A DNA stretch of 45,748 nucleotides from Bacteroidota bacterium. GTDB taxonomy: Bacteria > Bacteroidota > Bacteroidia > Chitinophagales > Chitinophagaceae. The notes under the pieces are model-generated. The model did not search any database, was not told the DNA's origin, and was given only the letters and a program-made list of their open reading frames with translations. The stretch is taken from the NCBI GenBank assembly GCA_023415275.1, contig JAEZLJ010000168.1:1-45748 (forward strand), written 5' to 3'. Shown here piece by piece: positions 1-8,015 of the stretch (positions are counted from its first letter, which is position 1; each line of letters starts with the position of its first letter). The translations under genes and the position numbers were made by a program.

Positions 1-83
1 GGAAGCTTCCGCATGCATGATAGGCTGAACTGCCTTTGTTTTTTTTGCATAGTTTTATTTTTTGTATTTGAAAAGACAAATGT

Positions 84-120
84 AACCGAAGTCTCCCCGC
101 CTAACGGGCGGGGTTCGGTT
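84..120. repeat. Extended hairpin near the left edge
   Basis: AACCGAA (84-90) pairs with TTCGGTT (114-120), and inside it CCCCGCC (95-101) pairs with GGCGGGG (107-113) around a five-base loop; GTCT (91-94) is a bulge. There is no run of T directly after it, so it is not a clear terminator. It may be the end of a transcript entering from the left or part of a dispersed palindromic repeat. The pairing is read directly; the role is unknown. Confidence 0.6.
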
Positions 121-395
121 CAACAGCGGTTTTCTGCTATGCTGGCAGACGGAATAAACATCGGCGGCAAATCGCTAATCAGCTACATCTCCGGCTGACG
201 AAACGCAGATGAACATTTGAATGAACTAACCCTTGGTTTGCAGAGCATGTGTTAGGCGCATCTCCGTACTTTCGGCTAAACTCGTTATCTGCGCTTGAGC
301 TCTTCAATCTCCTTATACTTCAATTTGTAATAAAATACATCAATCAACCAAGAATAACTATTTTACAGCAGAATAAGTTACAGAAGTCGGGAACT

Positions 396-434
396 CAGAC
401 TATCCTGCCTTCCTAAAGCCTCAATCCGTTGGGG
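396..434 (+). repeat. Partial copy of the attC-like repeat (right half)
   Basis: The 17 bases from 396 differ by one base from those starting at 878 (CAGACTATCCTGCCTTC against CAGACTAACCTGCCTTC), and both are followed about 15 bases later by CAATCCGTTGG. No matching left arm was found, so this looks like a truncated or diverged copy. It lies just upstream of the small gene at 507-770, which is therefore flanked by two related elements. Confidence 0.5.
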
Positions 435-506
435 GCTACTGCAGAAAAGCTAAAAGCAATCGAGGAAAAGAATTAAAGTCTCTAATTGTCTCATAGAAAT
501 TCGAAC

Positions 507-770
507 ATGACAATATCTAAGACATACGGGTTTGCTTTGATACTTACATCTTTTCTTATCGCTTGGTTTATTGCTAACGTAGGTGTTAATTATGACAGAA
601 TGGAGTTAGGTGCTTTAGCAAACTTATTTGTACCACCAGTTTGTGGATTTGCCAGCCTGTTTCTATTTGCTGTTGTCGATTACTTTTACAAAAAACCTCG
701 GTTAATTATAGTTATACTACTTATCCTCTTCAACCTATATGTTGGCATAACCATCCGACTTGAAAGCTAA
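507..770 (+). CDS. Small membrane protein, unknown function
   Basis: This encodes 87 residues if translation starts at the ATG at 507; an in-frame TTG at 486 would add seven residues. Three hydrophobic stretches are visible, about residues 7-27, 38-58 and 67-83, the last after a short basic YKKPR segment, so a small three-helix inner-membrane protein is likely. No family was recognised. The stop codon is 13 bases before a long attC-like hairpin (784-918) and a related repeat lies upstream. This gene-plus-element layout is that of an integron gene cassette, whose genes are very often small and of unknown function. It could also be a chance open frame, but the consistent hydrophobic pattern argues for a real protein. 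Confidence 0.55.
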   Translation: MTISKTYGFALILTSFLIAWFIANVGVNYDRMELGALANLFVPPVCGFASLFLFAVVDYFYKKPRLIIVILLILFNLYVGITIRLES

Positions 771-783
771 ACTACAAGGCAAC

Positions 784-918
784 CGCTAACACGCAGTTTT
801 GCAAAAGCAGGGCTTCAAGCTATCTTTAAGCCTAAAATCTGGATTCAGCAATCCAGTAAGGGCTAAAGGATAGTAACCAGACTAACCTGCCTTCAGCAAA
901 ACTGCCAATCCGTTGGCT
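784..918 (+). repeat. attC-like extended imperfect palindrome
   Basis: The outer ends are CGCTAAC (784-790) and GTTGGCT (912-918), which share the AAC/GTT triplets of integron core sites but not the full RYYYAAC/GTTRRRY consensus. Inside them lies a perfect 9-bp inverted pair, CAGTTTTGC (794-802) and GCAAAACTG (896-904), then GCAGG/CCTGC (807-811, 886-890), an 11-of-13 match between 820-832 and 861-873, and a perfect tip CTGGATT/AATCCAG (839-845, 850-856) around a four-base loop. The 135-base length is inside the attC size range. Folding as one long bulged hairpin is seen directly; the attC identity is inferred. Confidence 0.55.
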
Positions 919-957
919 CGAATCATCCGCCATTGTTTATAACGGAACATTTGTAAT

Positions 958-1449
958 ATGAAGCATATTTCTTTGTTTGCCCTTCTAATTTTAATTTCCA
1001 CATCCTATAAATTGGCTGCGCAACAGGGTAAATCGAGCTTTGGCTCTTTTGAATTGCCGGTGCATATTTTTGAAAAGATGAGTAAATCAAAACAGAATAT
1101 TAAAAAAATAATATACCGGTTTGATACCAGGGATAGTTCTATTTTTTTCGCAAGTGACAAGCAGGAAAAATTTCTATCGTTGGTTTATATATCAGACAGA
1201 AACGCTCGTAGTAACAGGTGGTATTATTATGATACAAGTGGATTGTTCCGTGTTCAAATTATTCAACGCCCAAAGGGCAGGGAAGTCAAAAAGGTGTTTT
1301 CCAACTACTACTTTGAAAATGATAGTTTAATTCACAAAAGTAACGACAACGCAAGCCTTGATCCAGACAATCTTCTAATCGAGTCAAACCGGTATAAGAC
1401 AATAGCAGAAGTATACTTGAATAATCATCAAGGAAGCGGCCAACAATAG
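958..1449 (+). CDS. Secreted protein, unknown function
   Basis: This encodes 163 residues beginning with a clear signal peptide (basic MKH, hydrophobic stretch to about residue 20, then AAQQ as a likely cleavage region). The mature part is hydrophilic, rich in Lys, Ser and aromatic residues, with a central RWYYYDTSG segment that suggests beta strands. There is no lipobox cysteine, so export to the periplasm or outside is likely. No domain was recognised. The gene starts 39 bases after the attC-like element and runs in the same direction. It could be a second cassette-borne gene, but no similar element was found after it. Confidence 0.6.
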   Translation: MKHISLFALLILISTSYKLAAQQGKSSFGSFELPVHIFEKMSKSKQNIKKIIYRFDTRDSSIFFASDKQEKFLSLVYISDRNARSNRWYYYDTSGLFRVQIIQRPKGREVKKVFSNYYFENDSLIHKSNDNASLDPDNLLIESNRYKTIAEVYLNNHQGSGQQ

Positions 1450-1854
1450 TTTGCCTGTATACCGGCAGACGAACACCCGATCAGCATTTGTTCTTTAACC
1501 AACTTTATCTATCTTTTCAATCAAACGTATCACGGACATTCGATATATCGGCAAGCCATTTACGCTAATGGCAATGGAAGGGTGACTCATAAATCCTGTT
1601 GACTTTTGATGAAACAATCCCATGCAACCTAGCCGACACAGAAAAATTTAAAAAACCACTGCGCAGAATTATTTAGCCTCTATCATTAGGACATTTCATT
1701 TTGACCCTGAACGAGGCCCACTCTTCGACAAAACAAAAGCTTCTATTGCAACCATTTTCAGAACTTCCTCATTTTGGCTACTAACTCCCCCGGTTTGGTT
1801 AGATATACCAGGTTAAGCTTCCTGAGTTTTGTTTCATCAATTAAAACATTTCAA
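1450..1854. other. Intergenic, no gene recognised
   Basis: No coding frame with family features is seen. A short hairpin GCCATT/AATGGC is present at 1555-1572. An in-frame TTG at 1774 could extend the next gene by 27 residues, but those residues are poor in family features and the ATG at 1855 is preferred. Confidence 0.4.
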
Positions 1855-2820
1855 ATGACACAATCAAACACAAGTTCAAAAAGATCTATTTTAAAACCTG
1901 AAGCCAGACTTCCTATCTTTTCCTATCATCCTGTTACGCTTCCTATGGAAGGCCGCCCGGTGGATTTACAAATGAAGGTATCAGCACCGGCTTCAGGTGA
2001 TAACCTCCCGGTAATCATCCTTTCGCATGGTCATGGCCGCTCAAATTTCCTGTCTTCACTACATGGTTACGCACCGCTTGTTGACTTCCTCGCCTCACAA
2101 GGTTTTGTAGTGATCCAACCGACGCATCTCAATTCAAAAACATTGGCACTGCCCATTGGTGCAGAAGGCGTTCTATTTTGGAAGTCACGGCCAAAGGATA
2201 TTCAATTTATTATTGACAACCTGCAGCATATTATCTCTTTTGTTCCGGGTTTAAGGGAAAGAGTGAACACGACCAATATTGCAGCCATTGGGCATTCATT
2301 AGGTGGACATACGGTAGCCATGCTTGCCGGTATGGAAGTAACCGACCCGGTGACTGGTGAAAGAGTAAATTTCGCCGAGCCAAGATTAAAAGCCAGGGTG
2401 ATGATTGGCTTGCCAGGAAGTGCAGAAGGTTTGAATGAAACCGGCAGAAAACTTTTTAGTAATCCCTTAAGCGGCACTGATTTTTCTACGATGACATTGC
2501 CTGCCCTGGTGATCAATGGCGATAAGGACATGAGCCATAATTTTTCTGATCTTGAGAACTGGCGTGCTGATGCTTATTACCATAGCCCTGCACCGAAAAG
2601 TTTACTGACCATATTTGAGGCAGAGCACATTTTTGGAGGGATATCCGGTTATGACGTTTCGGAAACAACGGATGAAAATCCTGACCGTGTTACTTTTCTT
2701 AGCTTGTCCATCATCGCCTATTTGCGTAGCGCATTTGATGAGAGCAATATAAGTTGGGAAGAGTTAAAGCAGGAACTGCAGAACAGTAATGATGCTAAAG
2801 GAAGTATTGAAAGTAAATAG
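1855..2820 (+). CDS. Alpha/beta hydrolase (dienelactone hydrolase-like)
   Basis: From the ATG at 1855 the protein has 321 residues and no signal peptide. The hydrolase core is visible: a beta strand with SHGHG (about 57-61) forming the oxyanion region, the nucleophile elbow GHSLGG (146-151, Ser148), a probable acid in NGDKD (Asp223 or Asp225) and a probable catalytic His258 in EAEH. The general reaction is hydrolysis of an ester or related bond; the substrate cannot be told. The arrangement resembles predicted dienelactone hydrolases or chlorophyllase-like lipases. An AraC-type regulator follows 67 bases downstream on the same strand and may control it. Confidence 0.85.
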   Translation: MTQSNTSSKRSILKPEARLPIFSYHPVTLPMEGRPVDLQMKVSAPASGDNLPVIILSHGHGRSNFLSSLHGYAPLVDFLASQGFVVIQPTHLNSKTLALPIGAEGVLFWKSRPKDIQFIIDNLQHIISFVPGLRERVNTTNIAAIGHSLGGHTVAMLAGMEVTDPVTGERVNFAEPRLKARVMIGLPGSAEGLNETGRKLFSNPLSGTDFSTMTLPALVINGDKDMSHNFSDLENWRADAYYHSPAPKSLLTIFEAEHIFGGISGYDVSETTDENPDRVTFLSLSIIAYLRSAFDESNISWEELKQELQNSNDAKGSIESK

Positions 2821-2887
2821 TTTTACCTTAGAAACAGCGACCTAATAGCAATAGTTTTAAATAACCTGGATAGTAATCATTCATTGC

Positions 2888-3796
2888 ATGAACAAAAATC
2901 AGCTTTTAAAGATAGAATCCTTAACTCAATTGCATAGGGTTTTGGGTGTAAGCAAGCCTGTGCATCCATTGGTTAGCCTTGTGAAGCTGGAAGAGGTTAA
3001 AATAACTCCAGGTACGCTTCCAGAGTTCCTGGTACTTAACTTTTACAAAGTTGCTTACAAGATGGACCTTAACGGGTCGATGAAGTATGGGCAAAATTAT
3101 TACGACTTCGGCGAAGGAGGTTTGGTGTTTACAGCACCAAACCAGCCTTTTCAAAGCCCTGATGCAGCAACGAAATCAGGTTATCTATTGTTTATCCATC
3201 CTGATTTTTTGCTGTCTTACCAACTGGCTAAAAAAATAAACCAATATGGGTTCTTTTCTTATGGAGCTAATGAAGCGCTGCATTTATCAGAACACGAAAA
3301 AGCAACTATCATTTCAATCCTCAAAATAATCCAGGAAGAATTAAACGGCAGGATTGACGACTTTAGCCAGGAAATAGTGATCGCTCAGATCGAATTGTTG
3401 CTCAGCTATAGTCAGCGCTTTTACAAACGTCAGTTTATCACAAGAAAGGCCGTAAACAGTGAGTTGCTGTATAAGCTGAATGAGATACTGGACGACTATT
3501 TCTGCAACGAAAAACCTTTGGAGCAAGGATTGCCAACTGTTCAATACCTGGCTTCTCAGGTAAACCTATCACCCAGCTATTTAAGTGATATGCTTCGCTC
3601 GTTGACAGGACAGAATGCCCAACAGCACATACACTATAAATTAATTGAAAAGGCGAAGGAATTATTGTCTACCACCCATCTGACAGTTTCAGAGGTTGCC
3701 TATCAATTGGGGTTTGAGCATCCGCAATCGTTTAATAAGCTGTTCAAGATAAAAGCTAAACTTTCGCCCTTAGCCTTCAGACAGTCGTTTAATTGA
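2888..3796 (+). CDS. AraC-family transcriptional regulator
   Basis: This encodes 302 residues. The N-terminal two thirds look like the cupin-type sensing domain of AraC-like proteins. The C-terminal ~100 residues carry the two helix-turn-helix motifs: VQYLASQVNLSPSYLSDML for the first, and a second of the form LTVSEVAYQLGFEHPQSFNK followed by the conserved FK...SP...R pattern that ends these domains. It lies just after the alpha/beta hydrolase gene on the same strand, so that gene or its own promoter is a likely target. The ligand is unknown. Confidence 0.92.
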   Translation: MNKNQLLKIESLTQLHRVLGVSKPVHPLVSLVKLEEVKITPGTLPEFLVLNFYKVAYKMDLNGSMKYGQNYYDFGEGGLVFTAPNQPFQSPDAATKSGYLLFIHPDFLLSYQLAKKINQYGFFSYGANEALHLSEHEKATIISILKIIQEELNGRIDDFSQEIVIAQIELLLSYSQRFYKRQFITRKAVNSELLYKLNEILDDYFCNEKPLEQGLPTVQYLASQVNLSPSYLSDMLRSLTGQNAQQHIHYKLIEKAKELLSTTHLTVSEVAYQLGFEHPQSFNKLFKIKAKLSPLAFRQSFN

Positions 3797-3810
3797 CAAT
3801 GCCAAGACAA

Positions 3811-3858
3811 GGAGAACTATATTTTTTTCTCCGTGAGTCACCTGAAAGGGACTCACGG
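3811..3858. terminator. Hairpin after the AraC gene
   Basis: CCGTGAGTC (3831-3839) pairs with GACTCACGG (3850-3858) around a 10-base loop. A smaller competing pair GGAGAA/TTCTCC (3811-3816, 3827-3832) overlaps its left side. There is no T run after the 9-bp stem, so this is either a factor-dependent end or a dispersed repeat. A related string occurs at about 5228-5249. Confidence 0.4.
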
Positions 3859-3998
3859 ATGTTATGTGGATGGCGTAATGCTCCTATTTAAACATTTATA
3901 CTAAATTCGGCTGACAGATTTTCATTGCCCCAAGATCATAAATACTTTATCCGTTAGCGGTAATGAGTTTTAGTAGCTGGCTAACATCTGGAAAGGAT

Positions 3999-4730
3999 AT
4001 GAAAGAAAATGACACAAAACGGCTTTCCCGATTAACTGCAATCTTAATACAACTGCAAACAAAGCGAGTAGTTACTTCAACGTTTCTGGCAGAAAAATTT
4101 GGTGTCAGTATTCGAACAATTTACAGAGATATTAAAGCCTTAGAACATGCAGGAGTTCCTGTATTAACGGAAGAGGGTAAAGGTTATTCACTGATGGAAG
4201 GATATAAACTTCCGCCAATTATGTTCTCTGAAAGCCAGGCAAATGCTTTAATTACCGTTGAGCAATTGATTGCGAAAAACAGTGATCGTTCTCTTGTAAA
4301 AGAATATACTGAAGCAATCAATAAGATAAAAGCTGTTTTGTCCTATGCAACAAAAGAAAAGACCGAATTGTTATCCAACCGAATTGCGGTAAGTCCTTCC
4401 TTCCCGCAAACGGCCACAAGCAATACATTGAGTTTAATTCAACAGGCATTGACAACGTTTCATGTGTTAAAGATCAATTACCGGTCAGAAGAACAAAGAG
4501 AGCTAACAGAGCGTCAAATAGAGCCGTTTGCGCTATATTATAGTCTCCAGGAGAGTTGGTTAGTTGTTGGGTATTGCAGACTAAGAAAGGATTACAGAAT
4601 GTTTCGTTTAGACCGGATTTTAAAAATTGAACTTCAGGAACTGCATTTTAAGCCACACAAGTTGACGCTTCAGGAATATTTAAAGGTAAAAGAAAAAATG
4701 TTTGTCACCCCTGACATACCCTTGTCATAA
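3999..4730 (+). CDS. YafY-type WYL-domain transcriptional regulator
   Basis: The protein is 243 residues from the ATG at 3999; an ATG at 3963 would add 12 residues, and the later start is preferred because it places the helix-turn-helix at the usual distance from the N-terminus. The first ~60 residues form a DeoR/HTH_11-type winged helix (pattern FLAEKFGVSIRTIYRDIKAL). The C-terminal half is a WYL domain, with the ligand-sensing section IEPFALYYSLQESWLVVGYC followed by RMFRLDRI. Such proteins commonly regulate a neighbouring small enzyme gene, here the VOC gene starting 37 bases downstream. The inducer is unknown. Confidence 0.9.
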   Translation: MKENDTKRLSRLTAILIQLQTKRVVTSTFLAEKFGVSIRTIYRDIKALEHAGVPVLTEEGKGYSLMEGYKLPPIMFSESQANALITVEQLIAKNSDRSLVKEYTEAINKIKAVLSYATKEKTELLSNRIAVSPSFPQTATSNTLSLIQQALTTFHVLKINYRSEEQRELTERQIEPFALYYSLQESWLVVGYCRLRKDYRMFRLDRILKIELQELHFKPHKLTLQEYLKVKEKMFVTPDIPLS

Positions 4731-4766
4731 TGCCATTGTTGTTTTGTGGAAACAAACAGGCGAATC

Positions 4767-5177
4767 ATGAATTTAATTTCCATGCGCATCATCACAAACA
4801 ACGTTAAAAGCTTAGTCGAATTTTATGAACGAGTAACTGGAATGCCTGCTGTACGATACACACCGGATTTTGCTGAACTCCAAACCCAATCAGCCACTTT
4901 AGCAATTGGTAGCACCAATACATTGCAATTCTTTGGTGGAGCAGAAGTCGCACAGGCCGCTCAAAATCATACTGTCATCATAGAGTTTAGGGTAGATAAT
5001 GTAGAAAAGGACTATGAAAGGTTAACAGATTTACTGCAAAGCTTTCTTGTGCAAAAGCCCACTACAATGCCTTGGGGTAACAAATCTCTTTTATTCCGTG
5101 ACCCTGACGGCAATCTCGTAAATTTGTTTACACCCGTTACACGAGAAGCAATAAAGAAGTTTGATGGCAAAAACTAA
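4767..5177 (+). CDS. VOC-family (glyoxalase/bleomycin resistance-like) protein
   Basis: This gives 136 residues from the ATG at 4767; a GTG at 4746 would add seven. The fold is visible as the paired beta-alpha-beta-beta-beta modules: an opening MRIITNNVKSLVEFYERVTG and a closing LLFRDPDGNLVNLFTP, the latter being the typical end of a VOC protein with its metal-binding or structural acid region. VOC proteins include dioxygenases, glyoxalases and drug-binding proteins; the sequence does not decide among them. It is probably co-transcribed with the WYL regulator just before it, a pairing common in bacteria. Confidence 0.85.
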   Translation: MNLISMRIITNNVKSLVEFYERVTGMPAVRYTPDFAELQTQSATLAIGSTNTLQFFGGAEVAQAAQNHTVIIEFRVDNVEKDYERLTDLLQSFLVQKPTTMPWGNKSLLFRDPDGNLVNLFTPVTREAIKKFDGKN

Positions 5178-5638
5178 TCACTGCAACTTACAGAGGTGTT
5201 TAAGAAATTATCTTCCTCAGCTGCTCATGAAAGGAACTCGCGCGGACGAAGAATAAATAGCCAGTTAGAAAGCGACAATACAAAATGGAGAATGTGGAGA
5301 TTGTTCAATACAGGATGCAATACTTTATTAATATACTATTGGAAATAACCACCTATTCTTAATAGGTTAAATCCTATAAACATATATTTACGAGTGTACA
5401 ACCTTATATAAGCAGCTTTAAGTTTTGAGCAGTTGTTGGAATAGGAATAAAGTCACTTCTTTAACACCTTTCTTCCCATGTCTACGCAAGGGACTAACAG
5501 GTTACAGTTTGATAATGTAAATTGAACAATGCCTATTGAAACTATAGTTACATCAAAAATGTATACTTCACAATATTTGCCTGTCATAACTGACTTTATA
5601 TTTACAGGTGGGCCTTTGCTGAAATAAGCTATTACTTG
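5178..5638. other. Intergenic, no gene recognised
   Basis: This 461-base A/T-rich stretch lies between convergent genes. No open frame with family features is seen. Near 5228-5249 is a string (TGAAAGGAACTCGCGCGGACG) resembling the loop and right arm of the hairpin at 3831-3858, probably a degenerate copy of the same repeat. No clear terminator was found. Confidence 0.35.
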
Positions 5639-6073
5639 TTACTGTTCTTTTTCTGGAAAGGCCTTTATATTGGGTTTTGAAATAATCTTGATATCATTTG
5701 GTATAGATATATCAAAGAGACTTTGCCATGCTCCTGAAATTCTTTGTGGTGAGAACTCAAAATCACGGCTAAAATGCCTCCAGTTTTTGAGTAGAAAACA
5801 ATTGAGTTTCGGGTTGAATCTTACTCCGGCAGCTTTCTCATCTCCTTTTTTCATAGGTCTTATTTTCCATAATTCAACAATGCATAAGGCTTTGCCTGCA
5901 TTTTTACCAACTGAGTTTGTTTTTCCGCAGCATATAACAATATCACCACGATATTTAAAAGTCCTGGACCTGGTTTCTATAGTTTTTTCTCCGTTCTTTA
6001 TCCAGTCCGCATATGGTGCGCCTGGGTAATCGTTCATAATTAAAGCCTTGTATATTCTTTGCTTTGCTGCCAT
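5639..6073 (-). CDS. ASCH (PUA-like) domain protein
   Basis: This encodes 144 residues. The N-terminal half matches the ASCH pattern: a strand with KALIMNDYPGAPYADWIKNG, then EKTIETRSRTFKYRGDIVIC, the E-T-R-x-R and RGD-like turn being characteristic. ASCH domains are beta-barrel folds related to PUA and are thought to bind RNA or modified nucleotides; several have amidohydrolase or nuclease-like activity. The C-terminal third keeps the W...F pattern of the family and then a short charged tail. The gene stands alone on the minus strand with no evident operon partner. Confidence 0.8.
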   Translation of the reverse strand: MAAKQRIYKALIMNDYPGAPYADWIKNGEKTIETRSRTFKYRGDIVICCGKTNSVGKNAGKALCIVELWKIRPMKKGDEKAAGVRFNPKLNCFLLKNWRHFSRDFEFSPQRISGAWQSLFDISIPNDIKIISKPNIKAFPEKEQ

Positions 6074-6232
6074 TAAGAGAGATATACAATTCCCATTCCC
6101 AGGCTAAATAATAAATTGTTTTTTCAGATAGTACCTCGCCGGGGAAGAAATTAATAAATTTAAACTATAGAACTCGGCCTTCCACTTCTGCTGAAATACC
6201 CGTTCCTTTAGGTACAATATAAACTTCACCGC

Positions 6233-7144
6233 ATGAACCTTTACATAACAGCCTTACTCTGCTTTATTTTTCAGACTTCCTTTGGACAGTCTCAAAAACG
6301 AATAATAGACATGCACATTCATTCTTATACTAACAGTGATTTTGGTGTAAGAGAACCAGCAAGTGATTATTATGGCATCAAGGGTTCACCGAATGCAGAG
6401 TCCCACCTCTCAGCGACTTTCGCAGCATTTAAGAAGTATAATATCTTGAAATCTGTAGTCAGCGGTAGTCCGGAGAGCGTAGAAAATTGGGTTGCCAAAG
6501 ACAGCAGCCGTCGGATTATAAGGGGAATTTTGATGTTTGCTCCAACAGATTATGGTATGGATAGCGTGAAGCTTGAACGAATGATTAAGGACAAAAAGAT
6601 TGAAGTCTTTGGAGAAATCGCACCTTACTATAGTGGTGGCACACTCAGCGACTCTGCGTACCAAACCTATTTACGTATATGTGAGAGGTATGATGTTCCG
6701 GTGGCAGTACACACTGGCGGGGGTGACCCTGGGGGAACATATTCCTGGTCACCGAAAGCAAGGCTCAGGTTCGGTGATCCCTACCTGATAGAAGATGTAC
6801 TGGTTAGGTTCCCTAAACTACGGATTTATTTGATGCATAACGGTGGAGAAGAGTGGCATGAACATGCGTTGCGGCTCATGGCTTACTATCCGCAATTATA
6901 TACCGATATAGCCGTAATGCTTTGGGTTGAGCCAAACACGCAACGCACTGTAACGGAATTTTTAAAGAATGCCAAACATGCGGGTTATTTAAACAGAGTG
7001 ATGTTCGGGTCAGACCAAATGGTATGGCCGTATGCCATAGAAAAATCAATTAAGTTTTTAAATAGCTTAATCTTTCTTAGCAAGAAGGATAAGGAAGATA
7101 TCTTGTATAATAATGCTGTTAGGTTTTTGAAGTTGGGGATGTAA
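6233..7144 (+). CDS. Secreted amidohydrolase (amidohydrolase_2 family)
   Basis: The protein has 303 residues with a signal peptide (hydrophobic stretch 3-18, cleavage near FGQS). The metal-dependent TIM-barrel motifs are in order: H28-x-H30 in DMHIHS, H160 in VAVHTGGG, H202 in LMHNGGEEW and Asp261 in MFGSD. These are the ligands of the amidohydrolase_2 group (decarboxylases and lactone or amide hydrolases). The substrate cannot be told. The ATG at 6233 is the first good start and gives the signal peptide. The stop codon lies a few bases before a decayed transposase fragment, so the region downstream has been rearranged, but the gene looks intact. Confidence 0.88.
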   Translation: MNLYITALLCFIFQTSFGQSQKRIIDMHIHSYTNSDFGVREPASDYYGIKGSPNAESHLSATFAAFKKYNILKSVVSGSPESVENWVAKDSSRRIIRGILMFAPTDYGMDSVKLERMIKDKKIEVFGEIAPYYSGGTLSDSAYQTYLRICERYDVPVAVHTGGGDPGGTYSWSPKARLRFGDPYLIEDVLVRFPKLRIYLMHNGGEEWHEHALRLMAYYPQLYTDIAVMLWVEPNTQRTVTEFLKNAKHAGYLNRVMFGSDQMVWPYAIEKSIKFLNSLIFLSKKDKEDILYNNAVRFLKLGM

Positions 7145-7149
7145 ATACA

Positions 7150-7227
7150 TTCTTTGAAGTAATAAAAGAAGAGAATGATGTAGTGGGGTATGTGATCATG
7201 CCTAATCATTTGCATTTCTTATGGTAA
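7150..7227 (+). pseudogene. Remnant of a REP-associated tyrosine transposase (Y1/HUH)
   Basis: Reading in frame from 7150 gives a peptide containing VVGYVIMPNHLHFLW before a TAA at 7225-7227. IMPNH-hydrophobic-H-hydrophobic is the HUH metal-binding signature of Y1 (IS200/REP-associated) transposases and sits where that family has it, after a short helix FFEVIKEEN. Everything before and after is missing, so only about 25 of the expected ~180 residues remain. It directly abuts the 3' end of the amidohydrolase gene. The motif match is seen; the assignment as a decay product is inference. Confidence 0.7.
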
Positions 7228-7400
7228 CTTATGGGCTAAATTAAACTTAGGAATGACGGATTGTCGACACAGGCTTATGACCGTCAGAGGTAATTAAGGT
7301 CGACACTGTCGATGTCCGCCCGTGGTCTTTTCCCCATGGTCTGGTGCGTAGGACGGAGAGAACCCGGGATTACTTTTGATAGCTTTAAGGTTAGGCGTTT

Positions 7401-7823
7401 TCAAGAACCCTTTCTTTTGCAGATAATCAATTCCTGGTTGTTTTTGTCTGATATATCTGTGGGGCGCAAGCCTGGAGGTGCCACTACAATCTTCAGCGAA
7501 TCTCCATTCAACTCATAAGCAACGCTGACAGGGGACGAATTGGTAAGCCTGTCTTCTGGCTGAATAATGATCATCCTGGGGTTGCCGGTAGTGTCTAACC
7601 TGAACGAATACTTCATTTCCTTTCCAGTCTCGTCTCTGAAGGTTATTGTATCTCCTCTGAAGACATACAGGTAGGATACGTTCTTTTTGATGCCGTTTTG
7701 GCTTTCTGTTTGGGCCAACCAGGTTCCTTGTATGTTTGTCTGGTCGGTAGATTTTGGCGCATCTCCATTGACGCCACATGACAAAGAACAAACAAGAACC
7801 AATATAATGAGAAACGCCTTCAT
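7401..7823 (-). CDS. Lipoprotein, TIGR03067-like
   Basis: This encodes 140 residues with a lipoprotein signal (hydrophobic residues 3-14, lipobox ending at Cys16 in CSLSC). The mature part matches the small beta-rich family often annotated TIGR03067: a starting IQGTW strand, a central DTITFRDETGKE and YSFRLDTTGNP region, and a closing ELNGDSLKIVVAP...RPTDI pattern. Members are surface or periplasmic proteins of unknown function. The gene stands alone, with 192 bases separating it from the operon upstream on the same strand. Confidence 0.75.
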   Translation of the reverse strand: MKAFLIILVLVCSLSCGVNGDAPKSTDQTNIQGTWLAQTESQNGIKKNVSYLYVFRGDTITFRDETGKEMKYSFRLDTTGNPRMIIIQPEDRLTNSSPVSVAYELNGDSLKIVVAPPGLRPTDISDKNNQELIICKRKGS

Positions 7824-8015
7824 AATGTAATATCACAAAAACGCCTGATTATATAATTTAGTCTATGTATAAGGGTTGAATTCTTAGATTAAGGGCTAAG
7901 GTTCTTCCAGTTCATTTTAAAAATGTCCATGTTGTAGTAATCTACAGGTCATTGAACACCTGCCAGGTAATGAAGCACCCGGATGGGAGTAAAAATAATG
8001 TATGAACCCAAAGGG

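Larger units (their letters stand above)
1..506. other. Gene-free left end with repeat remnants
   Basis: No convincing gene is seen. A 61-codon frame at 13-198 has no recognisable family and runs through the hairpin at 84-120. The stretch holds a GTTAGGC heptamer (251-257), which fits the integron core-site consensus GTTRRRY, and at 396-434 a partial copy of the right half of the attC-like element found at 784-918. The area looks like decayed mobile-cassette DNA, but no integrase gene is in the window. Confidence 0.4.

Noticed and set aside
13..198. 61-codon open frame at the left edge
   Set aside because: No family resemblance, mixed hydrophobic start and it reads through a strong hairpin at 84-120; probably chance.
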